Positions 48,063 through 59,082 are shown, counted from the first letter of the stretch. The stretch is 64,000 nucleotides of DNA from Atherix ibis (GCA_958298945.1 OY282605.1:6285811-6349810), one strand, 5' to 3'. Notes: a model not told the origin generated them from the sequence alone. Program-made: numbers and translations.

Positions 48063-49346
48063 CGACGGTCGTTCAATAATTCCTTAGAAAAAGATAGAAA
48101 AAAACTGTTTTTTAAAAAAAAAATTTTTATTTTTCAACATAATCTCCTTTTAGCTCTATACACTTTTCCAACCGTTTTTCCAAAATTTTTATCCCGTCCA
48201 AAAAATAGGATTTCGGAAGTTCTGCAAAATAGTCATCCGTTTGAGCAATGACGTCCTCGTTGGAAGTGAACCGTCGTCCGCCAAGCCATTTCTTCAGATT
48301 GGGGAAAAGAAAATAGTCACTTGGGGCCAAATCTGCTGAATAAGCGGGATGCTGCAACAATTCCATTCTCAATTCCACAATTTTGGCCATTGAAACAGCG
48401 CAGGTGTGCACACGCGCATTGTCCTGATGCAAGAGGATTTTTTTCTTCTTCAGATGGGGGCGTTTCTCTTTGATTTCCTCGCTCAACCGTTGCAATAACG
48501 ACGCGTAATACGCTCCTGTTATTGTTTTTCCTTTTTCCAAGTAGTCGATAAAAATGATGCCCTGCGAATCCCAAAAGACCGTGGCCATCGCCTTGCCGGC
48601 CGATGGCACAGTTTTTCCCTTCTTCGGAGCCCGTTCACCCTTGAAAATCCACTGTGATGACTGTCTCTTCATTTCTGGACTGTAGTAGTGTATCCAGGTT
48701 TCGTCCACAGTGACATATCGACGAAGGAATTCGGCAGGATTGCGATGAAAGAGTGCCAACATAGCCTCAGAGTCCACTACACGATTGCGCTTATTCTCCT
48801 CTGAGAGCAAACGCGGCACCCATCTTGCCGAAATTTTTTTCACAGACAATTTTTCATGCAAAATTGAAGCGACTGTACCTTGTGATATGTCCGTGGCCTC
48901 AACTAATTCGCGCACTTTAATTCGCCGATCGTTCAAAATCAGATCGTGGATTTTGTCGATGATTTCAGGAGTAGACACCTCAACTGGGCGTCCTGAACGA
49001 TGTTCATCTTTTGTGGATGAACGGCCACATTTAAATTCATTCACCCAATTATAAACCGTCGCAAGCGCAGGTGCAGATGTGCCATGAACTGCATCCAACT
49101 CGGCTTTGATTTCTTTCGGGCTTAAGCCTTTCAAATGGAGATGTTTGATGACAGCCCTAAACTCGCATTGTTATGCACAAATAAATGTCGTTAACTTTAA
49201 TCGACGATAGAAATTGACCTACGCTATGGATCGAGCTGAAATTTTGACAGCTTTCCTGTCGATAATGCTACTTACACAAAAAAATCTTTACCGATACTAC
49301 GAGCGCAATTTCTTGGATTTTCTAACGACTTATTGAACGACCTTCG
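48063..49346 (-). mobile_element. Mariner, same family as 39317, copy 3 (near-intact, inverted)
   Basis: 1284 bp between TA dinucleotides, with inverted ends CGACGGTCGTTCAATAAT and CGAAGGTCGTTCAATAAGTC. Minus-strand transposase matches the copy at 39317 almost throughout. The right terminal repeat agrees with the family except at a few bases. Confidence 0.93.
48127..49170 (-). pseudogene. Mariner transposase disabled by an 8-nt deletion after the start codon
   Basis: The catalytic triad is complete ([27 protein letters not shown]) and the frame is open for 335 codons. However, the sequence after ATG lacks eight bases (GAAAAAAG) present in the other copies. The frame therefore shifts, and a TAG follows two codons later. 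Translation of the main frame would need a non-AUG or downstream start, losing the first helix. Confidence 0.88.
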
Positions 49347-51479
49347 TACTTTAAGAAAAATAAAAACAAATTAATTTCTGAATAAACGTATCATCATCAA
49401 ATTAGAAAGTTCCCTCAGACCTCCAGACGTTAAGGCAACAATTTGTACATTTTTCCTGTAATAAATAAAATTTAATTTTATTGATATTAAAATATAAATA
49501 AATAGATTATTTTTGTTTTTAAATATATATGTTGTATTAGTTTTTTTTAAATATTCTATAAATTAATATAATCTTAAAAAATAAACAAAAAGATTTGCCA
49601 TAAAAAAAAAAAACAAAAAAGAAATCTCATTACTAAAAGAGTGTGGCGAATTTAATATGAAATAAAAACAAAAATAACAATAATAACATATAGCATGTTG
49701 ATAATTTTATTATTATTTATATGGGAAATTGATTTGTCAGATATTATATTAATTATCATTTAGATATCAAATGAAATTCTTCGACTATTATCAAAATTGA
49801 TAAAGTTATTAAGTGGTGTGTTAATTTTTCAAGGAATGTCTGAAAAAGTTTTCAGTTTCGAAAAGAAAATAAATATGTACAAAATAAAAAAAATAAAAAA
49901 TATTATCGATATCTCATCAAAAAAACACTGAAATGACGTTGAACTGACAACAAATTGATGGTAAAATTATGTAAATTTTACTTTGTATACACATTAGTCG
50001 TCAAAGTATTGTAGATACTATGGAAAACATACACAAATGGGGGGATTCACAATAATTATAAGTTCGATTTTTTTTTTGCAAATTAATAAGAAATATATTT
50101 AAATTCAAAACAAGTTGCACAGTTAATACAATATATTGAATTTTATAAACGACCTCAAACAATTGCAAATTACATACGATCTGCAAAATTTTATTTTCTA
50201 GAATTTTTTGTTTTTTTTTTTTAATTTTAGATTTTAGATAAAAAGCTTTTTATATTATTAAATATAATTATATATATATATAGAATTTGTATGTTAATTA
50301 TTACTCGGAAGTCATTAAAAAAATTTACGTAACATTATTTACAGTACACAAAACGTTTACTACTCGTAGATATTCTCAATTAGTGCGCCTACAAAATGCT
50401 ATGTGAAATATCACATTAAATATAAATAAAAGTCTTACTTTTATTTTATATTTAACAGTTGATATGTGAAAAAAGAAAATATATTTTTTTGTAAAAAAAA
50501 AATGTTCATCGTATTACGTTTGTTTACAGTATGTACATATCAACCTAGTACGAGTACACGTATCATAGTACAGTAGAGGTACACATATAAGATAACTGCT
50601 TCGATTTAAGGTAAAAGATTTTAATATAGTAAAAATTATTTTGGAGAAGAAAAAAAAACAAGTATATGATAATTATTTATTCCTACACTCGTACATATGT
50701 GTCATGTGTCAAAATTCCAAATATGATATTATAAAATTCATTGATTTCGTTAATAAATATTCCAAAACGTAGATACTCTACTGATTCACTAGATACTGAT
50801 TTGGGTTTTGTTGATTTAATAATTTGTGCCAAAATAATATGAACTTGAAGTATTCACGTTATTTTGATACACATTTAATCGATTCCTAAAATAAATAAAT
50901 ATTTTTGCTGGTTTTTTTTTGTTTTTTTTTTTTGATTAAAATAAAATTGTTAAGTGCTAAATGAAACCATATTTGGCTGATTCATAAAAGTTATTCCAAT
51001 TTTTTTTTATTTATATTAAAAGTAGAAAATTTAATAGATTTTTCACGAAAATCATCTCCAGTCAAAAGTATTTTCATATTTTTCACCTTTCATTTCTTCA
51101 GAAATATACTAAATAATTATGATATCTTTAAAAGAAATAAATCCCTTTTTAAATATGAGTAATAGATTTAAAGATTTGCTTTTCGCAAAGTAAAGTTAAA
51201 TAAAACACACTTTAGACTATGTTTACCATTCGTCCTGGATTTTCTGGGATAATACTGAATTCCAGCTTTACGTCCCGTATAGATAAATATCCTGTATTTA
51301 ACAATTTATTAAAATAAATTTAGTTTTTATAGTACAGAGTGCGTTTTATGTTTCTGGCCGAAGTTTTTTTTTTTTTGAATAACTTTTAAATAAAATACAA
51401 TTTTATAATTATACGAATATATTTTATTGATTGATTATATGGTCTTTAGTACATTATGTATGGGATATGATGTTGGTTG
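49347..51479. other. No gene seen (intergenic)
   Basis: Extremely AT-rich, with a (TA)n run near 50270. No recognised element. Confidence 0.5.
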
Positions 51480-51504
51480 AATGAACCCCATACCAAGTTG
51501 CGTT

Positions 51505-51889
51505 AAGAAATCCGCCAGAAACGCTCGGATTTGTGGAAGAACAAAAATTAGCTTTTGCACCATGATAACGCCCCTGCTCACACATCGTTGCTTGTGCGCG
51601 AATTTTTGGCCAAAAACAACACACTAATAATGCCGCAGCCACCGTATTCTCCAGATCTGGCCCTCTGTGACTTTTTTTTGACGCTACGCTACGATTGAGG
51701 ATATAAAGACTATGAGTTTATTGGTAATCATTCAACAGGTAAGTTAATTAATGATTAATTATTAAAAAATAAAATAAAAATAAAAACAAAGAAAAATATA
51801 ATATATTCGGTATTTATTGGATATTTTCGATAATAAAATTTTCTCGTAAATTATTCTTGAATTTATTGATACTTTTTGAAAAGACCTCG
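51505..51889 (+). mobile_element. Mariner 'ACGAGGTCTG' family carrying LSD1 sequence (chimera)
   Basis: Plus-strand transposase fragment RQKRSDLWKNKN, LLHHDNAPAHTSLLVREFLA and MPQPPYSPDLA, running to about 51710. Then come 160 bp of LSD1 exon/intron sequence, then the element's own 3' terminal repeat (ACTTTTTGAAAAGACCTCG) next to TA at 51890. The part 5' of the transposase fragment is missing. Confidence 0.88.
51708..51870 (+). pseudogene. Duplicated LSD1 exon 5 end, splice donor and intron start
   Basis: Matches the complement of 28737-28604: 31 bp of exon ([10 protein letters not shown]), the GTAAGT donor and ~100 bp of intron 5. The match is essentially exact, apart from an extra ~29-nt A-rich insert near 51768-51800 and two substitutions. 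Joins share GAC on the left and TTGAT on the right with the mariner sequence. Confidence 0.93.
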
Positions 51890-51894
51890 TACAC

Positions 51895-52600
51895 CGTCTT
51901 CTTCAAAAGAAATCGGGTGGGTTCAAATCAGGGGATCATGGGGGCCAGTCGATATCATCACTTTTTGACATTATTTGGCCGCAAAAAATTTCTCTCAATA
52001 TTTGCATCGCACCACGAGCTGTGTTTGATGGTGCAACGTCTTATTGGAACCACATGTTCTCTAGGCCTAATTGATCCAATTCGGGCAGAAGAAAGTTTTC
52101 CAACATGTCCCAGTAGCGGTCACCAGTAACTGTTACAGCATTGCCTCCAACATGCTCAAAAAAATACGACCCGTGATGCCGCCAGCCCAAGGGACGCACC
52201 ATACAGTTACTCTACGAGGGTATAGTGGTTTTTCATGTATCAGTTGAGGGTTTTCAGTGCCCCAATAGCTGCTATTCGATTTATTAACAAAGCCAGCCAA
52301 GTCAAAGTGTGTGAAAATTGGTGGTCGTCTATACCGAGCTGTAAAACTCGAGGGTAAATAAATTAATTTTTTTGAGAATTTTTAACAAACACGATGGAGA
52401 TATTCCCAAATTTTTGTGCACGGCGTCGATCTTAGTAGGTGTCCGTTGGCTTAATTGTACTCAGTTAGTGTACGTTGGCTTAATTGTCGCTCAGTCTTTG
52501 CTTTATCTCCCCCAGTGTATGCATATTTTCAAAATTATTCATTACACGTTGAAAGGTTGACTTACTTGGCATATGATTAACACCAAAAAAGTCATATAAT
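51895..52600 (-). mobile_element. D,D41D-type mariner relic
   Basis: Minus-strand frames with stops: HGSYFFEHVGGNAVTVTGDR, DMLENFLLPELDQLGLENMW, then WFQ-DVAPSNTARGA (second catalytic block). Matches the family at 34124 and 63360. Confidence 0.68.
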
Positions 52601-52929
52601 TTTCTCCGCTTCTTCACAAATAAACAATTATTTAAATAAAATGTTTTAATAATTGAAATACTTTTTTGCGATGTTAAATCCTTTATAATAAATTGTTATT
52701 GACCATTCTCTATGATTGTTAAATTTCAACTGACAAATATTATTCAAATCAAAATGGCGGCCAAACAAAATCAACCTGAAACATAAAAAGCAGATGGAAC
52801 GTATATTTTCACGTACGGATCATTTTATTTTAATGGTATTATTTTAGTCTTGCATCATCTTCAGCCGGCACCCCTTCCGCTCTTTCTCAAAAGCAGCCGT
52901 ACGTTCTGTACACCACAAATCAGTCTGAG

Positions 52930-53081
52930 AAAAATCGAAGGCGAGCCAAAACACGTGCAAGCAAAGCCGCTTTCAAAAATTAACTGAACAATCAAAATGG
53001 CCGAACTTGTCAGCATAAGTGAGAGACATGAGTGCCAACATAACATTGTCAAAATTCGCGATATTTTTTGAACAGACCTCG
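52930..53081 (-). mobile_element. 5' end fragment of an 'ACGAGGTCTG' mariner
   Basis: About 150 bp identical in layout to the 5' ends at 12050-12198 and 29690-29850, ending TTTTTTGAACAGACCTCG next to TA. Confidence 0.85.
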
Positions 53082-53436
53082 TATCTGGCCAGTTGATTTA
53101 GGATCGTGAGGATATACCACGTTGTTCATCCTTAGACCACCAAAGTAGAGCCGCGTAAGGGATGATGGGTCCTAAACATTAACAGATATGACCACAGTAT
53201 CATTTTTCTTTTGGTCTTACCGAAAATCAAGGTCTTACCGAAGAGATCATGATAAGCCCAAATGGCTCTAGTGAGTGCTAGGTTAATTTTTAGTCCAGAA
53301 TGACGCCTAAATCTAGTTATTTGACCTTAGTAGAGAACCTTGGTGTAGCTCAACTCTTGACCTTGGTGAAGTTCAACTAATGGTATGCTTGTTAGCGAAT
53401 GCAACTAAGACCGTTTTGTGAGGGTCGATTAACATT

Positions 53437-53875
53437 CAAGCGGCTGAAAAAGTTTTTAGAAGGTTCAGAAAAAAAGGCCGAGCTGCAGTAGAAGACAAAC
53501 CTCGTGTAAGATCGGATATAACACATACACTTGGATCCTCCATGTTGGCAATGCCTCCCGTTATACCGTTCCCCATGCCAATACCGTTATCCAGCCTCCC
53601 TCCTTCTATTCATCTCACTTCTTTTTGTCCCACTAGTTCCAAAACCAGTTGGAAGGACGTTATCTTAAGGCTGTCAATAATATCCAAAAAAAACTTAATC
53701 GAGGAGCTAAGAATAATTCCAGTTAAAACCTCCCAGCACAGCTATGAGCATCTCCGACAATGTATAGTATAGCTGCCCAAGCACACATTATCCCCTATTT
53801 AAAGGGTATAACATTAATGTATAAAAATAAAATTGTTCTAAAAATTCAGTATCATTACTTTTTGGCCGCGCCCTA
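53437..53875 (+). mobile_element. Tc1-like transposon relic
   Basis: Starts with KVFRRFRKKGRAAVEDKPR, the Tc1 helix-turn-helix/GRPR-hook region. After a large deletion it resumes with IPVKTSQHSYEHLRQCIV, the Tc1 C-terminus. The right end TTACTTTTTGGCCGCGCC looks like a Tc1 terminal repeat. Confidence 0.55.
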
Positions 53876-54575
53876 TAAATAGAAAATTCCCATTTTTTTT
53901 ATTTTCCATATCAAAAAAAAAAGTTAATTACAATAAATACAATTAAAAGATTTAGAATTTTTTATAGCACTTTTCAAATTAAATATTGTAATTTTTTTTT
54001 TAAAAAGAAATGGACTTTTATAAATAGTTATACGTACATGCTCGTAGTTAGTTGGTAGTTGAAATCTGTTAACATAAATTTTTGGTCAGTAATTTTATTA
54101 CAATATTTTTTCACAATCAACACAAATATTAGCTGTTATCAAAAATACTTAATTATTATTGACAAACAGACTTAAAGAAAATAAAAGCAAATGAACTTAT
54201 TTACTTTTGATTTATTACATTTTTCTTAATCTAATACTTCACCGTCAAATATATACTTGTCTGGATAATAAAACTCCGATTTAAATTGATATAATTCACA
54301 TAATAATATATAAATCTATAGGCAATTTTATTTTACTCCTACTATCTGGATTATTTATAATAAATTCTTTTGGATTTTTTTTTGTTATTATTATGAACAT
54401 GGATTTTATCAATATACACTTATCTATACAAATTGAAATTTTACTATTTATTATTAGTGTAAGTTTTATCATAATTAGAGATTATTGGAAGTACTATCGA
54501 TTATGTACAGTCTGGTCCCAATTTTTTTTCATTGTTTTTTTTTGAATTCACTTCGTAGCACTCACAGGAAAAAAC
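53876..54575. other. No gene seen (intergenic)
   Basis: AT-rich, no recognised feature. Confidence 0.5.
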
Positions 54576-54597
54576 TATTTTCAAAACACTTTTATTT

Positions 54598-54709
54598 AGA
54601 AATTGTGCTCATTCGTCTCTGTATATTTTTTCGTCATGTTGATTGGCTTGTCTTCCAAGGCAATCAACATGACAAAAAAAATATACAGAGACATATCAGC
54701 ACAATTTCT
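54598..54709. repeat. Foldback: ~48-bp inverted arms
   Basis: Arms 54598-54645 and 54661-54709 are complementary at about 90% (shared AGAAATTGTGCT, TCTCTGTATATTTTTT and GTCATGTTGATTG) with a 15-nt loop. Weaker pairing continues outward for about 15 bp. Confidence 0.88.
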
Positions 54710-54930
54710 GATAAGTGCACATACTAAGACCTTGACTCCGTCCTTAAATAAATATCAAAAAAATACATTTTTCCACCTCAAAAGACAACAAATCCAAAAA
54801 CCTTCCTACTCCATTGCTGTGTATTTCAATAGTAGCCGAGTGAATCCAACTTATATTCAATGAACAGCTTTAATCGATAATTTTATTTTAAGTTTAAATT
54901 ATAATAAGAAAAAAAATATATGCTTGAAGG

Positions 54931-55395
54931 CTTAGATTAAAGAATACCTGGATAGGCCCCTACCGTATATGTATGTTATAAGCATTTTTGTGTCCAAATT
55001 ATTACAAAGGGATATTGTTGTCAAAATGTTTTTATGTAGACATGTCACCCACTGCCATCTAGTTGTCGTAAAAGAAATTTATTGAATTGCAAAAGAATAA
55101 TTTATATTCATTTTAATTCACGTATTGGAAGCAATAATTGGTTCGTTTAAAATGGTTTTAAACGAACCGCTCTAAAATGGATTGGTTTTAAACCGCTTTA
55201 AAATGGATTGGAGCGGTTCGTTTAAAATGGTTTTAAACGAACCGCTCCAATCGCATACTGAACTTTTAAATTGGCCCCCAATGGTTTACGCCGTTTCTGT
55301 TGTATTGCATGTGTGTGCGTTCTGTGAATGTATTGCCAACAAAATTTGCACAGCATTTTTGTGTAGAGGCCTATCCAGTTCTTCTATAATCTAAG
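54931..55395. mobile_element. 465-bp MITE-like element with 8-bp target duplication
   Basis: Terminal inverted repeats of about 30 bp (left CTTAGATTAAAGAATACCTG; right complement CTTAGATTATAGAAGAACTG; both continue GATAGGCC). Flanked by perfect 8-bp direct repeats CTTGAAGG at 54923-54930 and 55396-55403. An 8-bp duplication is typical of hAT-type DNA transposons. No coding capacity. Related to the 1.44-kb insert at 35798. Confidence 0.88.
55140..55248. repeat. Two perfect palindromes inside the MITE
   Basis: GGTTCGTTTAAAA and its complement flank TGG at 55140-55168 (13-bp arms). The longer version with 18-bp arms (GGAGCGGTTCGTTTAAAA) spans 55210-55248. A tandem duplication of the hairpin with ATGGATTGG spacers lies between. 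Confidence 0.92.
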
Positions 55396-55403
55396 CTTGA
55401 AGG

Positions 55404-57090
55404 GCGTATCGATAGAATAACGTCTAGAAAAATGACACGACATCCAGTCATTGCGAACTAGTGCTGCCAACTCGTGGTTTAAAGACCATGTTTTTGTCTT
55501 CGCTTAGCAGATGATGGGACCGTTGCAGCTCATTTTCGTGAAGTTTTTGGTGCAGTGCCATGCTTTCGTTCAGTAGGAGGGACGGCCATTTTGTCAAATT
55601 CGGGTTGTTGTCGTTTTTTGATATTTTGGTGTTTCTGATGGGATTTGACACCACTATCCGTTAGATGATAGTCTGGCACGCTAACGACTGTACTATCAGG
55701 CCAAAATACGTCCGATATTTTTCAAACGCAAATCCACATTCTCCAGAATTGGCTTACAGTTTTCATAATGTACCCAAAGTATTTGACATGCCATCAGATT
55801 CGGTTCATTATGCTACCGGACGCGGGGAATTTATAGTAATATTTTTTTTTTATTCAAGATTCCTCAGTTGCTCGAGTTCATTGTCGTTGTCACTATATCT
55901 AGCGGCACTTCAAATAATTAGCTTAGGAGAATTGGGAAATTGCCAGGAAGGGGAAAATGTAACATCAAAGCTCTCTCCCACAACAGGCGTCAGTCCACTC
56001 CACCATTTATTTTTATTCTTTTTTATGGTCCCTTATTTTGAGTGACTACAGGTGTTTTTAAGTAAGACTTTGTACTGATTTTTTTGTGATGTGGGAGTGT
56101 GAGGGCACTCTCATTGCGAATTTTGAACTAAGCCTATCAACCAATCGTTCCTCGCTTTCGCAATGCTGCCAAAAAAGTATGACATCAGCAGCGAAAAAGT
56201 GATCTTTGAGTACAGTCTTAACTTCTTTTTTCTTCCACGTTTCCCAATTTCTCTCTTCTCCTTTATCCCAATTTACGAATATTAAATTCTATTCTTTTTT
56301 GTTTGTTCGTTTGTTATCATTTTAAGTAACATTAGTACTGAAATGTGAATTCTAAGCGTCATGACACTAACGTCACCCATTTAAGAGAACCGGTGGATAC
56401 AGGACGGGCTAGCCGCAGACAATTAAGTTTTGGTTTTGTGCGTCAGGTCCCTTAGACATAAGCCAGAGGATACTTTACGGCACCACCTTACGGCACCACA
56501 GTTTAATACTTTGGTCATACTTTTTATTCTAAGAATTCATCTCTGAAGCCTTTAAAATTATTCCTGTACGCTTTTCGAATTAAATTAACAATGTTCAGAA
56601 AATTATCCCTTCGATAAAAAGGGAATTACCGGGTGTTTTTAATGATACAATTCGTGCTCGGCCAACGGTGAGGTACCTTTGGCTGAAACGTGGCACCTGT
56701 GGTTTAATACCTATGCCGGGTACAGTCTTAGGGCTTGGAAGTGAGGAATGCCAGGATCTCGGGTGCTATCACTGCAAATGATAGTAGGGGTTTATGTAGG
56801 CCTTGCTACCAACAGTTTGGGTAACTTGCTTGTAACTGGTTACTGACTGTTAGAAAATGGACCTATTTATAATGAATGGAGCTGGTTTAGAAGCAGAACG
56901 AGGAGGTTGCACAAATGTGCGTGAAATAATTGAGGGGAGTGGTCTAGAGGTCACCATTGGAATTGAACAATGGAAATATTTTATGTTTGCCTACCTCATG
57001 CATGGGGCACTAAAGGTGGTTAAGAAGAAGAAAAAGGAAACGATGAAGATGAAATTCTGGCGTTGAAGCTTTGCATGTCTTATGATAATG
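55404..57090. other. No gene recognised (intergenic)
   Basis: Less AT-rich than the surroundings. ORFs at 55665-56045 (+) and 55448-55654 (-) have no known motif. A direct repeat TTACGGCACCAC lies near 56470-56500. Region 56780-56850 loosely resembles 290-360 at the window start (shared order GGTTTA, TAGG, ACTTGC/AGCTTG, ACTGGTT, TACTG), perhaps an old shared repeat. Confidence 0.35.
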
Positions 57091-57123
57091 TGAGTGGAGT
57101 CGTACCTGAAAAAGATGATTAAA

Positions 57124-58010
57124 ATGAAGAAGATGAAGAAGATGAAGAAGATGAAGAAGATGAAGAAGATGAAGAAGATGAAGAAGATGAAGAAGATGAA
57201 GAAGATGAAGAAGATGAAGAAGATGAAGAAGATGAAGAAGATGAAGAAGATGAAGAAGATGAAGAAGATGAAGAAGATGAGGAAGATGAAGAAGATGAAG
57301 AAGATGAAGAAGAAAAAGAAGATGAAGAAGATGAAGAAGATGAAGAATAAGAAGAAGATGAAGAAGATGAAGAAGATGAGGAAGATGAAGAGGATGAAGA
57401 GGATGAAGAAGATGAAAAAGAAACAGAAGATGAAGAAGATGAAGAAGATGAAGAAGATGAAAAAGAAACAGAAGATGAAGAAGATGAAGAAGATGAAGAA
57501 GATGAAGAAGATGAAGAAGATGAAGAAGATGAAGAAAATGAAGAATAAGAAGAAGATGAAGAAGATGAAAAAGATGATGAAGATGAGGAAGATGAAGAGG
57601 ATGAAGAAGATGAAGAAGATGCAGAAGATGAAGAAGATGAAGAAGATGAAGGAGATGAAGAAGATGAAAAAGATGAAGAAGATGAAGAAGATGCAGAAAA
57701 TGAAGAAGATGAGATGATGAAGAATATAATGAAGAAGAAGAAGATGAAGAAGATGAAAAAGATGCAGAAGATGAAGAAGATGAAGAAGATGAAGAAGATG
57801 AAGAAGATGAATAAGATGTAGAAGATGAAGAACATGAAGAAGATGAAGAATATGAAGAAGATGAAAAAGATGATGAAGAAGAAGAAGATGAAGAAGATGA
57901 AAAAGATGAAGAAGATGAAAAAAATGAAGAAGATGAAGAAGATGAAGAAGACGAAAAAGATGAAAAGGATGAGGAAGATGAAGAAGATGAAGAAGATGAA
58001 GAAAAAGAGG
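57124..58010. repeat. ~0.9-kb GAAGATGAA repeat (9-mer minisatellite)
   Basis: Roughly 100 copies of GAAGATGAA with variants (AAAAGAAACA, GAGGAT, GCAGAT). One strand is almost purely purine apart from a T every nine bases. The acidic frame (Glu-Asp-Glu) is interrupted by TAA at several points, so it is not a gene. The flanks carry an imperfect inverted repeat CCATGCATGA (56990-57005 and 58028-58043). Confidence 0.95.
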
Positions 58011-58107
58011 GGGCCTGAGAGAATGTTCCATGCATGAAGTGGCCCAAGCAGGAGCTAGACAAGAATGTTAAATAACATTATACTAAAAAAAATACCAAAA
58101 AAATGAC

Positions 58108-58175
58108 GTTTTTAATTTTTTTAATTTAAATGAGAGGTGTTACAACCTCTCATTTAAATTAAAAAAATTAAAAAC
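58108..58175. repeat. Perfect 31-bp palindrome
   Basis: Arms 58108-58138 and 58145-58175 are exact complements with a 6-nt loop. The arm contains ATTTAAATGAGAGG. A third partial copy in the left-arm orientation follows to about 58230 (TTTAAGTGAGGGGTTGTAAC), giving a three-part foldback. Confidence 0.93.
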
Positions 58176-58230
58176 AAAATTTAAAAGAATTTTGTTTTTA
58201 ATTTTTTTAATTTAAGTGAGGGGTTGTAAC

Positions 58231-59082
58231 ACTTTTTAGTTGTAGATAATATTTAATTTTAAACTAAAAAAAGAAAAGAAATTTCCCTGAAAAATAATTC
58301 GAATAATTTTGCAAGACTGCCAGCTCTCAGCTTAATTGGAAGAGTCTGTTTCACTACTTTATCTAATAATGTTATGAGTAAAACTACTAACTATAGTAAT
58401 TTTCCACTTTTTCTATATATATTGTACATATGTACATTATTTATAAACTGGAATATCAAGTAAAAGATTATTTTTAGTATAATTTTACATTTCAAAATAC
58501 AAAAAACCGGCACAGTTTCAAAATTATTATGCGATAGACAAAATGTTTCATTTCAAGTACGATTTATTTATGTATTATTTGATAGAAACTAATAATAATG
58601 CATTTCTGCTCAAATAGTGTTCCCATTAAAAATAGCAAATTTAAGCAAATCATTTTTTTTATACAGAGATCCGATTTATACAATATAAATTGTGACAATA
58701 AACAAAAAAAAACAGACACACCACATTCGAACTACTAACTTTTACTAAAATACTGAACTTGATATAAAATATTTAGAAGGTCGTTTAAAATAGCCCCACA
58801 AAGTCTCCACCATAACGAACACGGCTAATGTTTAATTATAATCAATTCCATCGTATTATCATTGTTTACTGTAAAATAGACTGAAGTTCGGCGGACCAAC
58901 TTAGTTGAGGTGTCGACGGCCATCAATCGTAATGATTGTTATCTGGAAAATCGAGTTACAGGTGCCAAAATTTAATCTCAGTTAGTGATAAAATATTGTT
59001 CGATGTGAATACTTCTAATCGACAGTTGTGAAAAGACTCTAACGAAAAAAAAAAATTTCAAATATTTTTAATCGGTATTATT
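58231..59082. other. Upstream region of the SLC22-like gene
   Basis: No coding sequence. The last ~220 bp are less AT-rich and include TCTCAGTTAGTG at about 58976, a possible initiator (TCAGTT). No convincing TATA box. Confidence 0.35.

Noticed and set aside
55650..55690. tRNA-like stretch near CACTATCCGTTAGATGATAGT
   Set aside because: No cloverleaf could be drawn and there is no TTCGA box at the right spacing.
55665..56045. 126-codon ORF
   Set aside because: Low-complexity Phe/Ser/Leu middle and no recognised domain; cannot be supported as a gene.
56991..58062. Long ORFs of Lys-Met, Ser, Leu-His or Phe-Ile repeats on both strands
   Set aside because: They are readings of the GAAGATGAA minisatellite in different frames; no start context, no domain, and the acidic frame is broken by stops.
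57000..58100. CRISPR-like or bacterial repeat array
   Set aside because: Repeats are contiguous nonamers without spacers, in a eukaryotic genomic context.
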